Positions 48,601-62,400 of a DNA stretch of 64,000 bases are shown in pieces. Where the stretch lies: the NCBI GenBank assembly GCA_037039925.1, contig JAXRKP010000016.1:325001-389000 (forward strand), given 5' to 3'. Each line of letters starts with the position of its first letter. Position 1 is the stretch's first letter. This DNA is from Doris montereyensis. Its lineage: Eukaryota > Mollusca > Gastropoda > Nudibranchia > Dorididae. The notes below the pieces were generated by a model. That model had not been told where the DNA came from. It searched no databases and worked only from the letters and a program-made list of their open reading frames with translations. A program made the translations under genes and the position numbers.

Positions 48601-51600
48601 TCAAGAAGAAAGATGACATCAAGTACTTGAGGTAGAAGTATACATATAATATATACAAATTTACACAATGTCCATTGAATTTGATAGAATATTTCAATAA
48701 ATTTTCCAAGATAGTATAACATAAGGCAAAAAAACGAAGAAGGATGTTTTGAATTGTTGAACAGAGTAAATTAAACTCACCGAAGGATCATTGAATCTTT
48801 CAACAATTTTAGCTCTTTTCTTGATAGACATTGATCCATCAAGCCTCACATTTTGATAACTGAGGAGAGAAATTCTACCTTTAAAAAAAAAGCTCATCTT
48901 ATCTTTAGATAAATTCTGATAGTGCACTTAAACTTTAAAATGGATCATTTTCTTTTTTTGTAAGTAATAAAAACCAGGACTAAGATTCCAACTGTGGCAT
49001 CAATGGCTGAGTGGTTGAGCTACAGGACTTATGATCACGAGGTCCCAGGTTTGAATCTTAGAAAAGCCAGTTCTGACATTGTGTGTCTTGGGGAGAGACA
49101 CTTGACACATTTCTCCACTTGACCCATGTGCAAATGGGTCCAAGCTCTAGTTTGGGAGTAAAAACCTGTGTCAGTCTAGCGTCCTGCTCAGGAGGTGATT
49201 GTCATCACTTGTTCTGCTTCACGTTGAAAGATAAGCTCCGGCTCTATGGGCAGAAACAGTATCTGAAGGAATTTTACTTAGATTCCAATAAAAAATGTCA
49301 AACCATCCCACCATCTCCACCTATAAAACAGTATTTCAAGCCATTTTCTTGTCTTCATTTAGAAGGAAAATCAAACGTATCGTAACAGAATAAAAATTTA
49401 ATACACCTTCTATTATTCACTTCTTGTATTAAAGGTAATTTTGATTATGATCAAATTGAATAAAAAAAGATAAAAAAGTGATTACTTTTCCAATAGCTAG
49501 GCAACATAAGTGACGTCAATGACGGAGTGGTTAGGCTGCCGAACCTGGGATCATAAGGTCCCAGGTTTGAATCCTTGCAAAGCTAGGACAGACGTTGTGT
49601 TTTTTTTTTAGTTTGCATAGGTTATGGCGGTGCCTGCAAGTCTAATTGTTATATGCCAATGCAAACCTAAACCATGTACATCTGGTGGGTGTCTGATGAT
49701 GGTTCTGCAGGACTTAGCATAGAATCTAGGCCATAGCATGATGTACATGTTTCCGATGGAGAGAAAAAAAATGCTGCATTGCCGATCTGAACTTTAATTT
49801 TCGGCTTACTGCATTGAAAATGTGTTAAAACACATGGCATTTTGTTGAAGCAAAATTTGACAAAGAAAATTAAGAAACAGGTCCCCCCCCCCACCCCCCA
49901 AAAAAAGAAAGAAAAAAAGAAAACAACAACCCCAAACCAACCAACGACAAAAACAAAAACAGCAATACTACATGATAAAGTGTATTTTGATTTGTCGTAA
50001 GTATCTATGCCATACTTTCTTTGCCTACAGAGCTTCTCAAACAGGTCCAAAGTTTGCGTGTAGTTGGAGACCAGAACAACCTTGTCATTCGTAGTCATTT
50101 TGATCAATGCCAGAAGTGTGTCAAGTACAAGCACTTTGCCTGAAAGAGATTTTCAGAGAAAAAATAAAATCATGAATATCATACTGTACAAGAAGCATGT
50201 TGTAAAAGATGGATTTATAGTCTGTATCCCTGTAGGCTCGCCGACTGTGAGGCCTACATCATTTATCCCCCAGCAGGCCATTTCATTCAAAGTCCTTCTT
50301 TACTCCCAGGGGAGCATACAGTACACAAGCCTGTAGGGCTTTTCTCTATGTATAGCTGGTATTCCTTCACACCTGAGTCAAGTGAGGAAAGTAGAGTGAA
50401 TTATCTTTCCCTAAGGAGTACAACGTTGTGAAACCCCCCCCCACCTGTGCCAGCCATGGGGTTTGAACTAGCGTCGTCGTGATTCCAAGTTCACAACAAT
50501 ACGGTTTCGCTCAACGCCTCCTGATTATACCCTGGTGGTATCAAGTACGATTATTAAATCAAGTCAGCATTCGATACTGATCTTACACGGGCAGGTGTGA
50601 ACGATACTATTCCAACTTTTTATTTATAAAACATGTATACAATGGCGATTTAGGTGAATGCTCTTCAAAAGCATTTCTGGTAAAAAAAAAAAACTCAAAT
50701 AAAAATGATCCAGGATCATTTAGAAACAACCTACAAAATATGCTTACTCATAGTGGCCTGGTAACAGAGCCTTTGGCCAAAAAGAACGACCATCTTAGAA
50801 TTATATATATACAGTAGTCTCCACCAAATTGCAAGCCGCCAAAATGCACGATTCATCATAATGCACTCTTTTTCATGTAACCGACTTCGCCAAAAAATGC
50901 AACAACGGCTGGCTTGACTTCGCAAAATGCAACAGTTTTTTGCAAGTCTGTCTTCAATTTGTTGCATTTAAGAGTCAATTTCTGTGGGGAAAAAAATCCA
51001 ATAACCTCTTCTCACCTCGTGCCAGCGACACAATCTGTCACGCAGGTATGTGTGTGTGCTTGTGTGTGTGACATCTAGATCTTAAGCGACTACTCTCAAC
51101 TATTCTTGGCTGTTTCTGGGGAGTATGCCGACCATGCAATTTCAGTATGCCTGCTGACAATGCGGTTATTAAAGATATCGTTTAGCCACCAAAGTGTCCC
51201 TGTTTGAATTGTGTGGTGTTGCCCCAACTTGCATAAACCATTGTCTGGCATAACAACAACAAAAGAACTGTAAATGGGCACAAAGAGGTGTGACGTCATT
51301 TAGTGATGGTTTACGATGGCGCTGACAATTGCGATGGGTGTACACTACAATGCGATTGCAGTAAATGCATTCTGTGGAAAGCTGAGAGGCAAAATTCAAA
51401 TACGCATAATCTGTAAAATGTGACAAGATGGCTATTTGAGACTTGGCACTATTTGACCACGATTTCACAACTATTCTAGTATCCTGTGCTAAAATATCAT
51501 AAGTGACTCATACTGAAGTGAAGCAGATGAGTTCAACTGAAAGAAAATACCATCACCCCAATTTTGATACTTTGAAATCACCTATTCCAGATACTGCCTT

Positions 51601-53785
51601 TCCCTTTAAAGAAACACGTCTCGTCCTCTCACAATCATGACTCATGTGGGTAACCTTTGTTTTGCAGCATGTAGTACATGCCAAAATAATCATAATCTTA
51701 CATCTGCCAATAGTGAGTAAAAGTACATCTTCTTGAATTTGATTGATATTTGGTTTAATATACTTTAATCATCTTCTCCTTCAATCTCGGGCAGAACTAT
51801 ACTACAAGATAAATAATTTCTAAAATGTTAACTCAATAATTGATAGAAACACCAAAACTCTAACTGTATACTGAAGAATCAAGGCAGTTGTGTATTAAAC
51901 AAAAAATTGATTCATCATGACCTACCAATAATAGGCAGCTTTTGTACCAAACTGTCCAAATACAATAATATTTGTGACAACTGCATGCTTCTATGAAGGA
52001 AAGAATAGAGGAAGAGCAACTTTTCAAGAACATATTTTCTAACTTATAAATAACATTTCTAGGAATTCATCTTTAAGACATACCAGTTCACTAAAAAAAC
52101 AAATTGTCAAAACAGTTTTATAAAGTTTCAACACATAAATGATAATTCAAGATTAGATGTTTAAACATTGAATTTTTTTACGAACTCAATTTTAAAAATA
52201 CTTATTTCAAGAAATTCATGTTACCTGACAATTCTGGCATGACTGTTTTAGTGGAATAGTTTGAAGGGAAAGCTGAAAGTGTGTTTTTGAACCCATCGAT
52301 CCCTTCCACACACTTCTCATATATAAGATCAGGATCTAGAGAAAATATGAAAATAGTAATCATAGCAAGGTAATTTGAATAATTTCATGGAACATCATAA
52401 CACGTGTCAAATCTTCAAGACACTAAATGCAGAACCCCAGTCTTGATACACTGAATTAATCAGACACAACCTTAAAAAAACAAAAAAAACTTTCTGAATG
52501 CATTCTTTAATATCTGTTAGATCTATGTTTAATTCAATTTTTCTTAACTTCAAAACAATTACATTACAGCTTCATGTCCTGAAGTGTGTAGATATGATAA
52601 TTCACAACAACAAAAACCGCAATAAATTTCAAAATTTTATCTATTTACAATTCAACCGTTTCTCTGTATAAATGTCTTTAGTCATTTGAAACACAGAATT
52701 TTGGCATGGTAATAACATCAAACAAAATGTATAAAGCGATAGGTCTTTCAAAGGAGTCACATTTGAAGACAGTAGTATTTTTTAAAGAAAATCATTAACA
52801 ATTACGTCTTTAAAGAATGAATGCTAATACACAAAAACAAGACTCCTCCCCCACCTCCAAACAGTGTAAAAAAAACTAGCTCGTAATTAAATTACACACA
52901 CACACACACATAAAGGTAAAAATATAATAAGATAATAAATGTAGATAATAGATACATTGACAGAAACAATACATTTTACAAAAGATAAACACAGAAATGT
53001 TGAGTTACTTACGGTTACAGAGTTTTTTCAGCTGAGTTATGGCAGAAAGAGTGGTCAAAGAGCCTTTCTCCTTCACCAGGCCATCACATTCTGCCATTTT
53101 GACGGACACAAATTTCTGGTAAAGTTCTATTTGTAATGGCGTTAGTTTGCAGCAGATTACATGTTCGGCTGGTGATGAAGAAAAAGGATAGAATGTGAAT
53201 AATGAGAGGAGGTGGCATATAAATTATTTTTATTAGTACACATTTCCGCAGTACTGCCTTTGCCAATCTCTTACGTGTTAATAGTCTAAATTGTACACTT
53301 GCAATAACATTTTTTCTTTACATTATGAGCAGTGAATGTCCTTTTGTGAAAACTTACACATTTTCTGAGCAGAAAGTTTAGAATTTCAAACCCTTCATCA
53401 GCCCAGAAGCTCATTCTCATCGTTCAAATTGTAAAAATGTGATTGCAAATTTGTTCTTTGATTGCTTGGAATGTGCAAACTTATAACCTTTTTTCTATCC
53501 AAGTTTAGGCACAGAATATAAAAGAGTAATTGCCTGAAATACAAATGTGTTCCAATTTCCACTGAAACAGATTGTATGCCTGAATGAGAAATCTTTGCAT
53601 TGGTTCTTGCCTTCTCAATGAGAGGAGATTAAAGTTTCTCTCACTTTATAAACTTAATCATTTCTAACTGTTAGTGTGCATTGATAAATAACTCTTATAT
53701 GTTATATATTTAATTTAGTATGTCCTCGTTATATTTTAGTATTCTAAACATGTCTGTAAAAAGAATTTCTTGAAAGGGACTAATA

Positions 53786-53884
<99 letters not shown>

Positions 53885-56800
53885 AATCCATTTTTGTAAA
53901 AATTGGCAAGTCTTACTTTTCACCGGCAGATACTACGTAAAGAAGGGCTTGGGTTCTGCGAATAATGCAGCGAGTAACAATTCCAAGAAGCTGGAGATGA
54001 AATAAATTAAAGTAAAAAACAAGAATACATTCATAAAACAAGAAAAAAAATCCATCTGTTAAGGCATATGCCTACTCATCTAAGAGATGCAAATTTTCAA
54101 GTTAAATAGTAAAAAGCATTCAATTTTCATGAAACCATAAATTATGTGTTTATTCATTCAGCCCTGGCTGTTCATTCCTGGATAACGTCCTGATACTAGT
54201 AACTGACCGAATTAAAATGAATTTGTATTAAAAAAAAGTAATGGCTCAACCATTTTTCATACTTCACACAGACACTATTGATAAATAACATATTATAAGG
54301 AAATTTTTATTCATTTTTATTTTCATACTGAAACTCATTAAAATTACACAATAAAGCACAATACAAAAGTAAACTCTTAGCACCAAAACATTAGATCTAG
54401 ATTCTAGATCTTGAGACAAAAGTTTCCTTTGTTGCCTTTTGTTTTGTCACTTTTATAACACATCTGGAGCATCTGATTCATCGTTGATGATAGAATCAAT
54501 GCTTACAATTTGCTCTAGTGCTTGTGCAAACATCATGCATATCGCCACTGACCGACTGACTAATGTGTAAATCGAAACACGGTAGCTTCTACACACTTCA
54601 TTCTCTTACGCACTATAGAAATGCACTAATTATTATTACAGTAGTCTCCGCCAAATGCATGGTCAACGGGTGACAAAGAAATCGTGCATTTTGACGGAGT
54701 CGAGAGCCACAACCCATTATTTACTACCGTTCTTGTTTGGAATTAAACTTTTTGCTTTGATAGTTGTTTGTTACTTTTCGGATTTTGTTTGTTGTTCGTT
54801 AGTTTGAAGACAAGACCCTATTTGCCTAACCTCTTCTTATAGATCTGTTACATTTTTCTCTCACTCAAAAATACACTTAGGGATGAGATGAGGGAGACAT
54901 TTGACAACTAGATCTAGGAATGCATTTTTTGCTGTTGGTTGAAACGTGGGTCATACAGAGTACGATCTCCATCGGTAAAAGTGACACCTACTGAGTCGCG
55001 GAAGAAAGGGGGCGGGTAAGGGTAACCAGAGCTGAGACAGCCAAGACCAGGTGCATAATTGTCATGTATATGAGTGGGTATGGCTAACATAGACCTAGAT
55101 GACACACACACACATGCATGACAGATTTTGACACTGGGACGAGGCAAGAAGAAGTTATCAAGTTTATTTTTCACAGGAATTGACTGTCTATCTAAATGCA
55201 ACAAATTGAAGACGGACTTACAAAAACCTGTTGGATTTTGAGGGGTGATTAGCGATGTAAAATTTAGTTACATGAAAAAAACATGCATTATGATGAATCA
55301 TGCATTTTGGCGGCGTGCAAATTGGCGGATACTACTGAATTATTACTCTGTGTAGGAGCTGAATGAGTTAACAAAGCAAGATAAAGTTGCTTTTCACCAT
55401 GTACCTCTTTGAGCTTTTCCTCTCCTTTCTTGTGGTCTTCATCAGTAGCATCAGCATCTCTCCCCTTGAGAATTGGCGTTTCAAACCGTTTCTTGAATTC
55501 CTGTGCTGTGCCTTGAAGAAAAATATATTTACTTAATATCTTTGATAAAGAATTGATGTGAATGTTCGAGGCTTTCATTAAATATTTCCAGGAAATATAA
55601 TAGCAAAGACAAACATGTTTTTAACCTTCTTTGTTTCATTGGCATGTACCCTGTCAAACATATCGACGGTGAAAGTCCTAAACCAATTTTGGATGTTTTG
55701 AGAAAATCACAGACACTGCGTTTTTAATCTATTTTCATAGACATACACGGTTTGCATGTATCAAAAACTAGACCCAATCGGAATACACAGATTGTACATA
55801 TCATTATTTTATGGGTCTCTATTGGTTCTTGTGCCACAGAATCCTAACTAGATGAAGTATAGAGGCTTCCTGTTGTTAAAAAAGAGAAAAAAGTGTTACT
55901 AATTTTAGACTTAAACGGTTTGCGACTTTCACCGTCGATATTGTCAGTTTTATAACATAAATGTCCGAGTCAGGCTTGGGCAGTTTTGTGATGACACCAC
56001 ATAAAAACATCTCTAGGTGTTTTCCTTCTAGCCTAAAAATATCTAAGAAATCGACCAACCAGAAATCTCAAATTAAAACCAAATAATTTGTAGTCAAGAT
56101 GTTTGAGAATTGAAGTTTTTCTTGTTTTTCTGAAAACGTCTAAATGCAACTTAAGCATTTATGTTATACAACTGACGATATTTGTGATCACAAAGTGAAT
56201 AAGAGGAACCAACAAGATGAAAGATATGTGAAAGAATGAAAGGAAAGAAGTAGGACCTGCCAGCAGCGCCCGCCATCTGTCCATGACATGTTTCTTACAA
56301 TGCACTTCTCCTTCATACAAACACGTATAAACTGCTATTGCTGAGTACAAGTTCAAAGTATAAGAAGCAATTACCTAAAATGCCATGATTGACAAAATGG
56401 ACCAGACTAAAATATTCCAACAAGTCATTTTGGATTGGAGTTCCCGATAAAAGTATTCTTCTTTTTGTGTTCAGATTGGTGAGGGCTTGGTATGTCTGAT
56501 TCTCAGAGTTTTTCAAACGATGACCCTGAAAAAATACACAACATAAAAAAATGTGTTGATATGAATACAAGTTATAATTCAACTGATAGCAAAGCGGACA
56601 CAATAGGAAAATCAAGAACAGCATTCAGGGACTTAAACAAGATCTGAAAAGTCCCTGCTAAAACAAAGATTAGACTTTTTAACTCCAATGTCAAATCGGC
56701 ATTGTTATATGGATGTGAGACTTGGAGCCCCTCTAAAATCTGGACCAGAAAACTTCAGAGCTTTGTCAACATTTGCCTTAGGAAAATATTACAGATTTAG

Positions 56801-59402
56801 TGGTCAGATAGATAAAATTCAAAATGAAACTCTGGGAAAAAACAGCGCAGAAACCAATAGTAGAAGAAATGGGACAGCCAAGATGGAGATGGATAGGACA
56901 CACCCTCAGAAAACCTCAGAGAAGTACTACAAGACATGCCCTTCAGTGGAATCCACAGAGACAGAGGGTTAGGGGAAGGCCACAGTTAACCTGGAGAAGG
57001 CTAGTGGAAGATGACTTGAAGAGAGGGGCCTTTTGTGGAGGGATTTGTCAATAATTTCCCAAGATAGGAACAAGTGGAAGTCTGTTGTTCGTGGCCTATA
57101 CCCTGGTATAGGGTGAAAAGGCAATGATGAAGGCAGACACAATACCCGTTTTCTTATAATCAGTAAAAGTGCCAGAAGCGGGTAGCGCGCGGTGTTCTAT
57201 TCACACTTCCTTTCTTCCTTCTTCAACATCCAATCAATGGGCACAGGCTCTTTATGACAACATGCCATTGCCACATCAACATGCTTTGATTTGATTTGAT
57301 TTGATTTGATTTACCCCATTCACAACTAAGATGATCTCGGGAGTTTTGGTAGGATTTTTAAATTTTGCCCAGACTGCCCTGTAAACAGCCAAGGGATCTT
57401 TAACGTGCACAGAGTGTTGTGATCTGCAGACAGAAACTCTTTTTTATCGTGGTCTCAATCCACCAACCTGGACCAGGGGGAATATTTTGCTAGAAAAACT
57501 TGAGAAAATTGTTCAGCCCACACCGACATGCACCACAAGGCCACTCTAATAGGCTAAGCTAAGCAGGGTACATGCGTAAGCGTGTGTATTCTGTAGTACA
57601 CATTGTTATGTACTACCCTTCCCTACCACGGGTTATTTGACGATAGGAAGAGGCCTGTGGTCTGTCAGAAAATGAGAGAGAGTGAGAGGGGACGTTAACG
57701 TTGATTACATGGCAATTTTGTATGAGAGCTGCCAATCCTATGAACAGAAAAAGTGGGAGATTGCTTGCCAAATAAAGGAAGATTTGGATAAAAAGTGTAC
57801 GAGTTGAAAATGCTAAGAAAAAAAAGCTAAGAAAGTGTACAATCTCTTAAAAAAGGACATGTAATCTCAAAAAAGCATACAAATATGATTTTTAAGAAGT
57901 GTCTTGGCAGCACTGCTGCATGCTGGTGAGTGAATTTTAGACGATGAAGATGAGGTGGATGTGGCGAAATATGAGGAGAAATGGAAAAACTATGTGGACA
58001 TACGGTAATTTAAGTATCGATTTTATATAAGAGAGTAATCAGAACCAAACAAATCTGTCGATATAAGCAGACTGTCATTATATGCGAAATCGATATATAT
58101 GTTGCAAAGCTATCTTTATATTATTTACAATCATTTTTGCTTTACTTTTGTGAAGAATTTTTATTTAAGAAAAGTCCTACCTCGTCACAAATGACTAAGC
58201 CGACTTCTCCTCTGTGAAGAACTTTAGCATGGAGACGAAATGTTTCATAGGATATGATGAGAACTGGGTAGATAGTGCGTCGACCATTCTGTTGCATGAA
58301 GTGAGCTTTAACCAAAAGAGAATGATAAAGAAAACTCCAACATAAAACGTCATATATTGCAACGCAGGAATACTTTCCACACAACAATAAGCATCATCAG
58401 CAATTCGTAAAGTTGGATTGTAGTAAAACAAAATTTGAATCAAATCACGAAGAAAAAATGCTTCTGATGACGTTATTTGAGATCGTATAAGACGATCTAG
58501 ATTGTAGCATGTTAGATCTGTGTCTTAATTCTTTTTTCAGTTACTATTTATTATCACACAGCTACAAAACATGCCCTTCAGTGGAACCCACAGGGACAGA
58601 GGATCAGGGTCAGATCAATAATAACCTGGAGAAGTCTAGTGGAGGGTGATTTGAAAAGACGTTTTTTTGTGAAAGTATGTTGTTCGTGGCCTATACCCTG
58701 ATAAAATGTAAAAAGGCAATGATGATGATCATCATCAAGATTTATCACACAGGTAGAAAAAGCATGTGAACTTAAAAGCCAAAACAACATGCTTCTTCTT
58801 AACCAGCCTTTTGATGTCAAATCTTAGACCTTTTGTAACAATTCAAAATTTGAAGGAAAAACAGTTTTAGAGTGAAGGAAAGCACTTTAATGGGAGTCTT
58901 ACATAAATAAGACATATCCATTCAGCTCAAACATTGTTTTTCCGTACAGATAATGCATATCAAACTAATTACACCATCTGGTAAGTAACAAAGCGTTACA
59001 TTTCTCAAGGCTGTCAAATCTTAATGTAATAAATGAAATGTCTGAGCGATTTGTATCGATCTGAATTAAAAGCAACAACCATTGTGTTCCTAAAAAGCCA
59101 AAAACGAATTGTGTATATATATATATGATATGAGAAATGATGAGAAATCTGCTTACTGAGGTTGCGGTCTATTTCAGTCTTGGAGCCTGAGTCAATGGCT
59201 AAGGCTTGTATCCTGGTACCTAGCCACTTGGCCAACTCGTTGTACCAATTCTGTGAGAGAAAGTTGTGAAAACATATCAATCTTTAGTATCTTTTTCTAT
59301 GAATGAGGCATTAAGGGAAAAAGGTACACACAAACAAACAAAACTAAACAAATAAAAAAACCAACCAAATACAAATCCGAAAGCAACAAAACTATTGAAA
59401 AA

Positions 59403-59441
<39 letters not shown>

Positions 59442-62400
59442 GTGTGTGTGTACTCTTTGGGTGCTTTATGCAAAAATATTTCTAACATTATAATACAAAA
59501 ATATATCTAGTTAATTGATAATGTACAGAGGTCACAGGTAATCGCTACATGTATTGTGACACTTCAGTGCCACGTCCAAGTGGCATCTACCTGCCAGTGT
59601 ACATCAATGCTTTGGAATACAAACCACCAAGGCATGACATTTTCTGATGTCACAAGAAACGCATAAATCAAGAGATTACACACATGTTGGTTTACGTCAA
59701 AAGATATTTGAATGAATGAAAAAAAAAAAGATGAAATCCACAAACGCTACTTTACCTTCACTAAGCTACTTGGACAGACGATGACAACTTTGTTCAGAGT
59801 AGGACAGCAGTCAGGACTTTGACGCTGAAATTAAAGAACCAACAGGCTCTCAGACAACCCACAGCCATAATATCATAGGAGCTTACTTAAATTATCTTCA
59901 ATCTCTCATTTTTTTCCACCAGCCATGAATTCTTTTTTCAAATTTTTTATTGTGTTCTTTTGTTAGCGTCACTCAATTGTTTTTTGTTTGTTTCATTTAA
60001 ATGTACCTTTTCCACCATTGTCATTGTGATGATCGCAGAGTGAATTAAGAAGAAACAGAAGATAAAAGATAAGTGAAAGAAGGAAAGGAAAGAAATAGGA
60101 CCTACCAGCAGTGCCCACCAACTGCCCGTCAACTCAATTGCATTGGAAAGCGTCTGAGCTGTCACCCTGTTTCAATCATTTCCCCTTGTATTGTTTACAT
60201 TGTTTGACCTTTTTTTATTTAGCTTTTTTATTATTTAAAACATATAAATTGTATCATGAAATTTATATGTGTACAACTTACAACATAATAACCACATCAG
60301 GAATTTGATTGTTACATTACTAAAACCGTAGAACAGAACAAAACTTGCTTCTTCGCCTTCTCTATCAACCGAACTACATGGATATTGAATCTTATGTTTC
60401 ATTGAAATCTAACCTGCCCACCATATTTGGTGATCTCAGGGTGAAGCAAGTCAAGAGGAAACAGCAAGATGAAAGATAACTGAAAGAAAGAGAGGAAGGA
60501 AGTAGGACCTACCAGTAGCACCTGCCAACCGTCAACTGTTATCTTATGTGATAATTCAATACAAACAAATAAAAAAATCCCTCATTGAGAAAATATCATA
60601 GAAATACTTACCAATAAGGTCCACACAAGGGCTACGCATTGCAATGTTTTACCTAAGCCCTTTGAATGAAAGGACATGAAGAAAACAACAGAGGAAAGTG
60701 CAGTAAATTTATTTCACATGAAAAAATTATTGATAACAGATCAATGAAGAAAGGACATAATATCATGTTTAAGCTGCTGTGCAAACCATAGGAATATAAG
60801 CCAAACCAGAGCAAACACAATAAATAAAAGAGAGAAAAGCCAACTTTTTCCAGAGGAAAGGTGCGGTCAAGGAAGTCAAAGCTCTACAACTAAAAATCAG
60901 GATACTATAAAAAAATATACCGCACAGACAAAACTTAACATAATTTTGAGTATTTAAAGAATGAAGAGAAAATTGATATGGTCTACTCAGAAAAGAAACT
61001 CTTCATATATAGATTTGCCTCTTTTTTTCTAATGCCCAACTTAGAATTTTGTAAAGGTAAAGATGAACAAGTAGTCCATATCCCCGCACAAGTGCAGGCT
61101 CAGTGACTGTACATCATTTATAATAAATGTTCCACAAATGACAATCTAGGATAGACCTAAGAGCTTCATACCTGGTGACCAAAATTTAATTAAGTTTCAA
61201 ATTTAAAATGTAGATGGCCAGATCTAAGGCCTAATCTTAGAAGTGGAATTAGATCTGGATCCAGATGCAATATAGATAATATCTAAATCTAGAAAGCATT
61301 TGATTTCTACGGCCATAATTTGTTTCACTTTGTTATGTACTTTTTAGTCTATTGTTCCAAATGACAAGTAATGTCTAAACTAATGACATCTGCCTTGTTA
61401 AAATGAAGACTAATTTTTAGTACCCCCGTTGTCCACTAAAGTGAGATATAGACGTATATCTAAAGGGAAAACCTAGCTCTCTGGCTATTTCCCTAGACTT
61501 GAGTTCCACATCCAAGTTAGCTTGCCAGCATGGATTCTAATTCTAAACGTATTTAAGATTTGCGAGTAGCTAACTGAGCAACAAGTGTTGTGAAGTTTGC
61601 ATGGTACATTGTCCTTATATTATTATTATTTAACAATTTTCTCTCCCTTTAACTACAACAAGGAGGCCAACAATCTCTGTTTTCATAATCCTACCATAGC
61701 TGCCAACCTTTTCAAATAAAATAAAAAAGGCTCTGATCAAGCAGATTAATTCTAATTTGCACAACAGCCTGGAATATTCCATAAAACATTGATTATTTAA
61801 CTTTAATTAACCCCTTCAAGTTGAATAACAAAGAGTTTGCTGATCACTGGCTTTTCTGGCAAAATGCAACAGTACTTTTGTTAACTCAGAATGGCATCTC
61901 CGGACTTTCATCCCAATCTCTCTTAGTCTCTGTCGTTAACTTAGGGCTTCTATATTAAGTAAAATACATTTAACCCTCAAATACGCACTTTTCAAGGTAA
62001 ATACAAATTTACATACTCAAAGCCACAGGAACGTACGAAATACGTTTGTTACGTAATGGTTGACAGCTAAGTTATACCATAATGGAACTAAGGCAGACCG
62101 CGTAATCACGATAAGCTTTTAAACCAGACTTACATAAATTCTAACAGCTTTTAGATCAAATCACAATAAGCTTTTAAGGGGGGGGGATGGCACCTGAAGT
62201 GATTTTTTCTGCTTTTGAGTTAAGGTTTTTGCTTTTAGTATGTACATGAGTAACTGTCAAAATACAGTCATCCTATATCATTGAAAAGTTTGTAGCGTCC
62301 TTGGTTGCCATAGAAACGGCCGCCATCTTGGATTTTGACTCAATTTTCAAAATCTACCTCTTCTCTCAGTTATGAATAAAATCACTCAAAGCCTGTGCAG

